From Burkholderiaceae bacterium (lineage in GTDB: Bacteria > Pseudomonadota > Gammaproteobacteria > Burkholderiales > Burkholderiaceae_C), in the NCBI GenBank assembly GCA_031276435.1, contig JAISNB010000235.1, positions 1 through 26,817 on the forward strand: DNA of 26,817 bases, written 5' to 3'. Positions 18,778-25,309 of this stretch are shown one piece after another (the first letter of the stretch is position 1; each line of letters starts with the position of its first letter). Below the pieces are notes generated by a model that saw only the letters and a list, made by a program, of their open reading frames with translations, ran no database searches and was not told where the DNA came from. A program made the translations under genes and the position numbers.

Positions 18778-19977
18778 CTATTGTGGCTGCTTTTGGCGCG
18801 TCAATTGTCCGACCCGCACCGTGGCCGCGCCGCGCGCGCGCTCATCCAGCGCCATCAGGTCAGCCAGGGACGCGGGGGCGGATGGCAACACCGACTCCAG
18901 GGTGGCATGGATGACGCCGTGAATCTGGTCGAAGCGGATGCGCTGCTCCAGAAACGCGGCCACCGCCACCTCGTTGGCCGCGTTGAGCACGGCGCAGGTG
19001 CCATCGGGCGCGCGCAAGGCGTCCCAGGACAGGAACAGGCCGGGAAAGCGCGCGCGGCTTGGCGCCTCGAAAGTCAGGCCCGCCAGTTTTGCAAAATCCA
19101 GCGCGCTGGCGCCGCTTTCCACCCGCTCGGGCCACGCCAGGCCGTAGGCGATGGGCACGCGCATGTCGGGCGCGCCCAGTTGCGCCAGAACGGATGTATC
19201 CCTGAACTGCACCATCGAGTGGATGATTTGCTGCGGGTGGATCACCACCTCGATCTGTTCGGGCCTCAGGTTGAACAACCAGCGCGCCTCGATCACCTCC
19301 AGCGCCTTGTTCATCATGGTGGCCGAATCCACCGAAATCTTGCGCCCCATGACAAAGTTGGGGTGCGCGCAAGCCTGCTGCGCCGTCACGCGCGGCAGAT
19401 CGGCCAGCGGCGTCTGCCGGAACGGCCCGCCCGACGAGGTGAGCATGACGCGATCGACACGCCCGGCCCACTGGCTGGCATCTTCGGGCAGGCACTGGAA
19501 AATGGCCGAATGCTCGCTGTCGATGGGCAGCAGGGTGGCCCCGCCATCGCGCACCGCCCGCATGAACACCGCGCCGCCCACCACCAGCGCCTCTTTGTTG
19601 GCCAGCAGCAGGCGCTTGCCCGCGCGCGCCGCCGCCATGCACGGCGCCAGGCCCGCCGCGCCCACAATGGCGGCCATCACCATGTCGGCTGCGGCATCGC
19701 CCGCAATGGCCTCCAGCGCCGCCGGGCCATGCAGCACCTCGGTGGGCAGCCCCTTTTGCCGGATGGCCGCGGCCAACTCTGCCGCGTGCGCCGCGCTGCC
19801 CATGACGGCCACGCGCGGTCGATGCCGCTCGCACTGCGCCAGCAGGGCCTGCACCCGCGTGTGGGCCGAAAGCGCGAACACCTCGAAGCGATCCGGGTGC
19901 CGCGCCACGACATCGAGCGTGTTCACGCCAATCGAACCCGTGGAACCCAAAATGGCAATGCGCTGCCGCCTCGTCAT
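18778..19977 (-). CDS. dxr: 1-deoxy-D-xylulose 5-phosphate reductoisomerase
   Basis: Second step of the MEP isoprenoid pathway, converting DXP to MEP with NADPH; this supplies the precursors used by UppS, encoded two genes upstream. It is 399 aa (E. coli 398). Family elements are the NADPH motif LGSTGSIG at the N-terminus, LLANKEALVVGG, PIDSEHSAIFQCL with the metal-binding Asp and Glu, SSGGPFR, GRKISVDSATMMNK and HPQQIIHSMVQF. The much longer open frame upstream is antisense-like read-through, not homologous. ATG 19977 overlaps the cdsA stop (ATGA). Confidence 0.97.
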   Translation of the reverse strand: MTRRQRIAILGSTGSIGVNTLDVVARHPDRFEVFALSAHTRVQALLAQCERHRPRVAVMGSAAHAAELAAAIRQKGLPTEVLHGPAALEAIAGDAAADMVMAAIVGAAGLAPCMAAARAGKRLLLANKEALVVGGAVFMRAVRDGGATLLPIDSEHSAIFQCLPEDASQWAGRVDRVMLTSSGGPFRQTPLADLPRVTAQQACAHPNFVMGRKISVDSATMMNKALEVIEARWLFNLRPEQIEVVIHPQQIIHSMVQFRDTSVLAQLGAPDMRVPIAYGLAWPERVESGASALDFAKLAGLTFEAPSRARFPGLFLSWDALRAPDGTCAVLNAANEVAVAAFLEQRIRFDQIHGVIHATLESVLPSAPASLADLMALDERARGAATVRVGQLTRQKQPQ

Positions 19978-20843
19978 GCCGCACCCGTCCACTGCGCCAG
20001 CGCCAGTGCCGCGGGCAAGGCGGGCAGCAAGGCATCCACACGATCGAGCACGCCGCCATGGCCGGGCAGCAACTGGCTCGAATCCTTGACGCCCGCGGCG
20101 CGCTTGGCCAGCGATTCCAGCAAATCGCCCATCACGCTCAAAACCACCAGCGCCAATGCGCACGCGCCCGTGTAAGCCCAGCCGCCCTGGGCCAGCAAGC
20201 GCGTGTAGAGACTGGCGCTCCAGCCAGAGGGCGCGCCCCAGAAGCGATCCGTGGCATGCCAAAGCAGCGCGAGCAGCGCAACGCCCAGCACGCCGCCTGC
20301 CGCGCCTTCCCAGCTTTTGTTGGGGCTGATGCTCGCGGCCAGCTTGCGGCCAATCAGGCGTCCGCCCAGCGCGCGCCCCGAAAAATAAGCCGCGCTGTCG
20401 GCCACCCAGACCAGCGCCATGGCCGACAACAGGTAATTGACGCCCAGCATGCGCGAATGGGCCAGTGCCAGCCAGGCCACCCACAAGGCCAGCAAACCCA
20501 GCGCCAAACGCAGCGCCCGCGGCAATTGGGGCCAGCGCGCCACGCCCGCCCAAAGCAGCGCGCCGCCCAGCAACAACCAGGCCACGGCGGCCAGCGGCCA
20601 AAGCGGCTGCCAGGGCCGCTGCACCCAACCGGCCAACCAGCTTGCCAGACAGGCCAGCGCCATGCCCAGGCCCAAACCCAGGGACGCGCTGGCGCGCAAC
20701 CCGCACAGGCGCGCCCATTCCCAGGCGGCGGCGGCCAGCGCAAGCAGCCCCAGGGCAATGAACCAGGTCGGTGAGGCTGCCGACAAGCTGGCAAAAACAA
20801 TGACCAGCAGCACGGTGGCGGTGAGAAGGCGCTGTTGCAGCAT
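19974..20843 (-). CDS. cdsA: Phosphatidate cytidylyltransferase (CDP-diglyceride synthase)
   Basis: Makes CDP-diacylglycerol from phosphatidic acid and CTP in the inner membrane, the branch point for phospholipids. It is 289 aa with about seven or eight hydrophobic segments. The C-terminal signature is complete: GDLLESLAKRAAGVKDSS followed by LLPGHGGVLDRVD. A conserved middle stretch reads DSAAYFSGRALGGRLIGRK and SPNKSWEG. ATG 20843 follows the uppS stop by 18 nt; the Shine-Dalgarno is weak (GGGA). The stop overlaps dxr. Confidence 0.95.
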   Translation of the reverse strand: MLQQRLLTATVLLVIVFASLSAASPTWFIALGLLALAAAAWEWARLCGLRASASLGLGLGMALACLASWLAGWVQRPWQPLWPLAAVAWLLLGGALLWAGVARWPQLPRALRLALGLLALWVAWLALAHSRMLGVNYLLSAMALVWVADSAAYFSGRALGGRLIGRKLAASISPNKSWEGAAGGVLGVALLALLWHATDRFWGAPSGWSASLYTRLLAQGGWAYTGACALALVVLSVMGDLLESLAKRAAGVKDSSQLLPGHGGVLDRVDALLPALPAALALAQWTGAA

Positions 20844-20861
20844 CCGGCTTTTGTCCCGCCC

Positions 20862-21650
20862 TTACCCGCCGCCGCTGGCCGCTCGCGCGGCGGTGGCAGC
20901 AGCATCGCCACCTTGCGCCAGCGGTTGTGCCAGGGCGCGGTGGTCCACACGCTGCTGGCCGCCACGCCCGGCGTAAGCGGCAAACGCTTCGTCGAGCGCG
21001 GCTTCGTCGAAATCCGGCCAGAGGCGATCGCTGAAAAACAGTTCGCTGTCGGCAATCTGCCAGAGCAGGAAATTGCCGACGCGCCGCTCGCCCGCGGTGC
21101 GAATCAGCAAATCGGGATCGGGCACATGCGCCAGCGCCAGCGCCTTGCCCAGGGCCTCTTCGGTGATGGGCACGCCCCATTCGGTCAGCCTGCGCGCCGC
21201 CTGCGCGATGTCCTGACGCGCGCCGTGGTTGCAACACACGTTGAGCGCCAGCTTGTCGTTGTCTTGCGTGCTGGCTTCGGCCTCGGCCAGGGCCTGGCGC
21301 ACTTCGGACTCAAGGCTGTCGCGCTCGCCCACGAAATGCAGGCGCACGCCCGCGCGGCCAAGCCCGGGGGCCTCGCGCGCCAGCGCCTCGGCCAGCCATG
21401 GCGCGCGCGCGCCCGCCTCTTGCGCGGGGCCGCTCAGGTTTTCGGCGGGAAAGGCAAACACGGTGAGAGCGCGCACGCCGCGCGCCATGCAAGCGCGAAT
21501 GCAGCGCAGCAAGGCTTGCACGCCCTGCTCGCGCCCCGCCGCGCGCGGCAGGCCATGGCATTTGGCCCAGTGGTCATTGCCATCCATGACGATGGCCACA
21601 TGGTGTGGCACAGCGGCAGCAGCGCGCGCTGGCGTTTCGGGTGTCGTCAT
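20862..21650 (-). CDS. uppS: Divergent cis-prenyltransferase, undecaprenyl-diphosphate synthase homolog
   Basis: UppS extends farnesyl diphosphate with eight isoprene units to make the lipid carrier for peptidoglycan and O-antigen. The 262-aa product is clearly a homolog by position and sequence: HHVAIVMDGN with catalytic Asp23, HVPDPDLLIRTAGERR, NFLLWQIADSEL, LWPDFDEAALDEA. Many usually invariant residues differ, however. MDGNGRW is MDGNDHW (Gly to Asp26, Arg to His27), the His of AGH is Arg40, FAFSSENWNRP is FAFPAENLSGP, NYGGRWD is NHGARQD, and the RISNF Ser is Gly192. The usual RERRFG C-terminus is replaced by an Ala/Gly-rich tail. Asp23, Asn25, Asn71, Arg184, Arg190 and Glu203 are kept. 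It may be an impaired, repurposed or unusual UppS; the residue comparison uses the E. coli sequence from memory. Confidence 0.85.
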   Translation of the reverse strand: MTTPETPARAAAAVPHHVAIVMDGNDHWAKCHGLPRAAGREQGVQALLRCIRACMARGVRALTVFAFPAENLSGPAQEAGARAPWLAEALAREAPGLGRAGVRLHFVGERDSLESEVRQALAEAEASTQDNDKLALNVCCNHGARQDIAQAARRLTEWGVPITEEALGKALALAHVPDPDLLIRTAGERRVGNFLLWQIADSELFFSDRLWPDFDEAALDEAFAAYAGRGGQQRVDHRALAQPLAQGGDAAATAARAASGGG

Positions 21651-21753
21651 GGCGTGTTGCGTGTCGGTCGGTGAAAACGCGAAGCGGTGGTGCTAAAAAA
21701 GGAAAAACGGGGCTGCGCGTCCACCGGGCGCATCCCGCGCGCTTTTCGCGCAC

Positions 21754-22317
21754 TCAAACCGCCATGATGTCCTTTTCCTTGTCGGCCACCAGGGTGTCGA
21801 TTTCGGCCACGTGTTTGTCGGTGGTTTTTTGCACCTCGGCCTCGGCGCGCTTTTGCTCGTCCTCGGTCGCTTGCTTGTCCTTGACGAGTTTCTTGACGGC
21901 CTCGTTGGCGTCGCGGCGCAGGTTGCGAATGGCGATCTTGGCGTTTTCGCCTTCCTGGCGCACCAGCCGGGTCATTTCGCGGCGGCGCTCCTCGCTCATG
22001 GGCGGCATGGGCACGCGGATGAGATCGCCCATGCTGGCCGGGTTCAGGCCCAGATCGCTTTCACGAATGGCCTTTTCAATTTTGGCACCCATGCCTTTTT
22101 CCCACGGCTGCACGCTGATGGTGCGCGCGTCCAGCAGCGAAACGCTGGCAAGCTGCGACAGCGGCGTCGGGTTGCCGTAGTACTCCACGTGAATGCCCTC
22201 CAGCAGCGCCGGATTGGCGCGGCCCGTGCGGATTTTGGCCAGGTTGCTTTTGAAAGCGACGATGGACTGATCCATCCGGGCCTGAATGTGTGTCTTGATT
22301 TCTGCAATCGTCGTCAT
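21754..22317 (-). CDS. frr: Ribosome recycling factor
   Basis: With EF-G, splits post-termination ribosomes. It is 187 aa, typical for the family (about 185). The body is helical, with the conserved blocks LAKIRTGRANPALLEGI, YYGNPTPLSQLASV, QPWEKGMGAKIEKAI, LGLNPASMGDLIRVPMPP, SEERRREM and the C-terminal helix with EVQKTTDKHVAEID. ATG 22317 has a good Shine-Dalgarno (GGAGAG, about 5 nt spacing). It follows pyrH in the standard rpsB-tsf-pyrH-frr order. The 103-nt gap to uppS contains a short T-rich stretch but no strong hairpin. Confidence 0.98.
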   Translation of the reverse strand: MTTIAEIKTHIQARMDQSIVAFKSNLAKIRTGRANPALLEGIHVEYYGNPTPLSQLASVSLLDARTISVQPWEKGMGAKIEKAIRESDLGLNPASMGDLIRVPMPPMSEERRREMTRLVRQEGENAKIAIRNLRRDANEAVKKLVKDKQATEDEQKRAEAEVQKTTDKHVAEIDTLVADKEKDIMAV

Positions 22318-22386
22318 GTTGACTCTCCGGCAAATGGGGGTGCGCGCAGGTTTGCGCGCGGGGCGCGCTGACGGGCGGCGGCGGGG

Positions 22387-23124
22387 TCAGAAATGCACCA
22401 GCGTCCCCTCGTCTTCGCCCTGGATCACGCGCTTGAGCGCGCCCGGCCTGAAGATGGAAAACACCCGGATGGGCAGCTTCTGGTCGCGGCACAACGCAAA
22501 GGCAGTGGCGTCCATGATGCCCAGGTTGCGGCTCATGGCCTCGTCAAAACCGATTCTGGCATAGCGCGTGGCGGTTTTGTCCCTGGCGGGATCGGCTGTG
22601 TACACGCCATCGACCTTGGTGGCCTTGAGCACCAGTTCGGCCCCGATCTCCGCGCCGCGCAGCGCCGCCGCCGTGTCGGTGGTGAAAAACGGGTTGCCCG
22701 TACCGGCGGCAAACACCACCATCTTGCCTTCTTCCAGATACTGGAGCGCCTTGGGGCGCACGTAAGGCTCGACCACCTGCTCGATGGAGATGGCCGACAT
22801 CACGCGCGCGGTCAGTCCCTTCTTGTTCATGGTGTCGGCCAGCGCCAGCGCGTTCATCACGGTCGCCAGCATGCCCATGTAGTCGGCGGTGGCCCGGTCC
22901 ATGCCAGCGGCGCCGCCCGCCACGCCCCGGAAGATGTTGCCCCCGCCAATGACCACCGCCACCTGCACGCCCATGTGCACCACTTCGCCAATTTCGGTGA
23001 CGATGCGCTCTATGGTGGCCTGGTTGATGCCGAACGTGTCATTGCCCATCAGCGCCTCGCCAGAGAGCTTGAGCAGGATGCGCTTGTGCGGCAGCGGCGC
23101 CGCAGCGGGTTTGGTCTTGGTCAT
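22387..23124 (-). CDS. pyrH: UMP kinase
   Basis: Phosphorylates UMP to UDP, the entry to pyrimidine nucleotide synthesis downstream of the CarAB pathway. It is 245 aa of the amino-acid kinase fold. Blocks seen are KRILLKLSGEALMG, VAVVIGGGNIFRG, MDRATADYMGMLATVMNALAL, FAAGTGNPFFTTDTAAALR, KATKVDGVYTADP and the C-terminal EGTLVHF. ATG 23124 has only a weak upstream AAGAG. The 129-nt gap from tsf contains a terminator-like hairpin, suggesting partial uncoupling from tsf. Confidence 0.98.
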   Translation of the reverse strand: MTKTKPAAAPLPHKRILLKLSGEALMGNDTFGINQATIERIVTEIGEVVHMGVQVAVVIGGGNIFRGVAGGAAGMDRATADYMGMLATVMNALALADTMNKKGLTARVMSAISIEQVVEPYVRPKALQYLEEGKMVVFAAGTGNPFFTTDTAAALRGAEIGAELVLKATKVDGVYTADPARDKTATRYARIGFDEAMSRNLGIMDATAFALCRDQKLPIRVFSIFRPGALKRVIQGEDEGTLVHF

Positions 23125-23193
23125 GGCAACGCTCTTTTATGTCCGCGCGGATTCAGGGGGGTGACAAATTCAAGTGGCAAAAGGGGCATTGGC

Positions 23194-23250
23194 AAAAAAA
23201 CGGGCGCGCCTGCCTGCGCCAGAACGCGGCAAGCACAGGCAGCCGCCCCG
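23194..23250 (-). terminator. Terminator-like hairpin between tsf and pyrH
   Basis: Minus-strand arms CTGCCTGTGC (complement of 23233-23242) and GCGCAGGCAG (complement of 23210-23219) pair over 10 bp with one G-U. A further partial GC pairing lies outside. A run of seven T (plus A run 23194-23200) follows after a 9-nt GC-rich spacer. The separation between stem and T run makes it a weaker candidate than a textbook terminator. It probably attenuates read-through from tsf into pyrH. Confidence 0.5.
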
Positions 23251-23253
23251 GTT

Positions 23254-24144
23254 CTACTGGCCCTTGGCCTCCTGCATTTGCCGCGCGACTTCTTCGGCAA
23301 AGTTGTCGACTTTTTTCTCTATGCCCTCGCCCACCACATACAGCGTGAAACCCTTGATGACAGTGGCTTTTTCCTTGAGCATTTGCGCGACGGTCTGCTT
23401 GTCGTTCTTGACGAAGGCCTGATCGTGCAGGGACACTTCCTTGAGGAATTTCTGCACCGAGCCTTCAATGACCTTGGCAACGATGTCGGCGGGCTTGCCC
23501 GATTCCTGCGCCTTCGCGGCTGCCACGTTGCGCTCGCGCTCGATCAGCGCGGCGGGCACGTCGGCGCTGGTCAGCGCAACGGGCTTCATGGCGGCCACGT
23601 GCATGGCAACGTCGCGCGCGGCCACTTCGTCGCCTTCGTACTCCACCAGCACGCCGATGCGGGTGCCGTGCAAATAGCTGGTCAGCTTGCCGCCTGCCGC
23701 CTTGCGCACAAAGCGGCGAAAGCCCATGTTCTCGCCAATCTTGCCCACCAGGCCCTTGCGCACGTCTTCCAGCGTGGGGCCAAAGCCGTCTTGCGCATAC
23801 GCCAGGGCGGCCAGCGCCGCGAGATCAGCGGGGTTCTTTTCAGCCACCAGGCGGGCAGCGGCCTGCGCCAGCGCCAGAAAGCTGTCGTTCTTGGTCACAA
23901 AATCGGTCTCGCAGTTGACTTCCAGCATGGCGCCGGTGTTGCCTTCGATAAAGGCCGTCACCACGCCTTCAGCCGTTACGCGGCTGGCGGCCTTGCCCGC
24001 CTTGGTGCCCAGCTTGACGCGCAGCAACTCCTCGGCCTTGCCAAAATCGCCTTCGGCCTCGGTCAGGGCTTTCTTGCATTCCATCATGGGTGCGTCGGTC
24101 TTGGCGCGCAGTTCGGCGACCATGCTTGCGGTAATCGCTGCCAT
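23254..24144 (-). CDS. tsf: Translation elongation factor Ts
   Basis: Nucleotide exchange factor for EF-Tu. It is 296 aa, a little longer than E. coli (283). The N-terminal UBA-like domain (MVAELRAKTDAPMMECKKAL) is followed by the exchange motif with EVNCETDFVTKND, then the two core subdomains (ENMGFRRF, HVAAMKPVALT). The chain ends in a helix rich in Glu, Ala and Gln. ATG 24144 has GGAG about 10 nt upstream. It is separated from rpsB by a clear terminator hairpin, the usual way S2 and EF-Ts levels are set apart in this operon. Confidence 0.98.
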   Translation of the reverse strand: MAAITASMVAELRAKTDAPMMECKKALTEAEGDFGKAEELLRVKLGTKAGKAASRVTAEGVVTAFIEGNTGAMLEVNCETDFVTKNDSFLALAQAAARLVAEKNPADLAALAALAYAQDGFGPTLEDVRKGLVGKIGENMGFRRFVRKAAGGKLTSYLHGTRIGVLVEYEGDEVAARDVAMHVAAMKPVALTSADVPAALIERERNVAAAKAQESGKPADIVAKVIEGSVQKFLKEVSLHDQAFVKNDKQTVAQMLKEKATVIKGFTLYVVGEGIEKKVDNFAEEVARQMQEAKGQ

Positions 24145-24198
24145 ATCTTCAGTTCTCCGTATTCAAAAAATCCAGTGCGTGTTTTTCGGTTGCGCCGG

Positions 24199-24225
24199 AA
24201 AAAAGGGGCCTCTGTGACGCCCCTT
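24199..24225 (-). terminator. Rho-independent terminator/attenuator between rpsB and tsf
   Basis: The minus strand reads AAGGGGC, a 9-nt loop, then GCCCCTT followed by further T residues (plus arms 24203-24209 and 24219-24225; plus A run 24199-24204). The 7-bp perfect stem running into the T-tract is a textbook intrinsic terminator. With no obvious promoter between it and tsf, it likely acts as a partial attenuator. Confidence 0.8.
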
Positions 24226-24276
24226 GTTGTTCCAGCCCGCTTTCACAGCTTGCAAGAAAGCGGCGCGCGGCGCTTC

Positions 24277-25038
24277 TCAGGCCTGCTGGCCTTCTTCGAC
24301 TTCCACGAATTCGTCCTCGCCCTCGGCCACTGCGGCCACGGCCTTGATGACGTCATCGACCGCGTTGGCCTTGCCTTCCAGCACGGCGTCGGCAATGCCG
24401 CGCGCGTACAGGGTCACGGCCTTGGCCGAATCGTCGTTGCCGGGAATCACGTACTCGATGCCATCGGGGTTGTGGTTGCTGTCCACCACGCCAATGAGCG
24501 GGATGCCGAGCTTCTTGGCCTCGGTCACGGCGATCTTGTGGAAACCCACGTCGATCACAAAAATCGCATCGGGCAGCGCCGTCATGTCCTGAATGCCGCC
24601 GATGTCGCGTTCGAGCTTGGTCATCTCGCGCTCGAACATCAGTTGCTCTTTCTTGCTCATGCCGTCCAGTCCGGCCTCTTTCTGGGCCTGCATGTCCTTG
24701 AGGCGCTTGATGGACGTCTTGACCGTCTTGAAGTTGGTCAGCATGCCGCCAAGCCAGCGCTGATCCACAAAAGGCATGCCCACGCGGCGCGCCTCTTCGG
24801 CCACAATCTCGCGGGCCTGGCGCTTGGTGCCCACAAACAGGATGACGCCCCGGTTGGCCGCCAACTGGCGCACAAACTTCTGCGCTTGCTGGAACAGGGG
24901 CAGCGTTTGCTCCAGATTGATGATGTGGATCTTGTTGCGGCTGCCGAAGATGTACGGCGCCATCTTGGGGTTCCAGAAGCGCGTTTGGTGGCCAAAATGC
25001 ACACCGGCTTCCAGCATTTGACGCATGGTCACAGACAT
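24277..25038 (-). CDS. rpsB: 30S ribosomal protein S2
   Basis: Small-subunit ribosomal protein needed for S1 binding. It is 253 aa from ATG 25038, which starts MSVTMRQMLEAGVHFGHQ, the normal S2 N-terminus. Other signatures are WNPKMAPYIFGSRNKIHIIN, ILFVGTKRQAREIV, RWLGGMLTNFKTV and IPLIGVVDSNHNPDGIEYVIPGND (split by family convention into two motifs). The acidic C-terminus (EGEDEFVEVEEGQQA) is common. AAGGAT lies 6-8 nt upstream. The longer open frame extending toward 25224 covers the untranslated leader. It is the first gene of the housekeeping cluster, with a probable promoter near 25215-25223. Confidence 0.98.
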   Translation of the reverse strand: MSVTMRQMLEAGVHFGHQTRFWNPKMAPYIFGSRNKIHIINLEQTLPLFQQAQKFVRQLAANRGVILFVGTKRQAREIVAEEARRVGMPFVDQRWLGGMLTNFKTVKTSIKRLKDMQAQKEAGLDGMSKKEQLMFEREMTKLERDIGGIQDMTALPDAIFVIDVGFHKIAVTEAKKLGIPLIGVVDSNHNPDGIEYVIPGNDDSAKAVTLYARGIADAVLEGKANAVDDVIKAVAAVAEGEDEFVEVEEGQQA

Positions 25039-25214
25039 GAAAATATCCTTCTCGAAGGTTGGGTCTAAAATCCAGCCCGCTGATTGCGTGCCCCGCGCGT
25101 CGACCTGATCGGCTGGCTGCTTGCCGCCGCGTGTCTTCTGAATGGGGCCAGCAACACCTCGTGGAGCTGGTTTGCGATTTGTTTTTGCCGCCCGCCGGGC
25201 AGAAAAACCTGCTG

Positions 25215-25223
25215 ATTCTAGCA
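25215..25223 (-). promoter_or_regulatory. Extended -10 promoter candidate for rpsB
   Basis: The minus strand reads TGCTAGAAT, an extended -10 (TGN before a 5/6 match to TATAAT), about 177 nt before the rpsB ATG. No clear -35 is found at standard spacing, which extended -10 promoters tolerate. Just downstream, the leader reads a T-run, a GC-rich GCCCGGCGGGC-type inverted segment and an A-run that can fold into a hairpin, a possible site for S2 autoregulation. Confidence 0.5.
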
Positions 25224-25309
25224 CGCCAGTCAGGCGGCCCCGCCAGAGCGGGACAGCGCACTGAAACGCCCCTTTGCGCCCGCAACCGCCCCAAGCGCAA
25301 AATCACGCC

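Noticed and set aside
20862..21100. A frameshift as the cause of the odd UppS C-terminus
   Set aside because: Reading the two other frames past LWPDFDEAALDEAFAAYAG does not recover the expected RERRFG ending, and the unusual residues are spread through the whole protein, so one frameshift cannot explain them.
18778..21237. 819-codon minus-strand frame covering dxr and extending over cdsA and uppS
   Set aside because: Only its last 399 codons are dxr. The upstream part is an out-of-frame read-through of cdsA and uppS with shadow-like composition, not a fusion protein.
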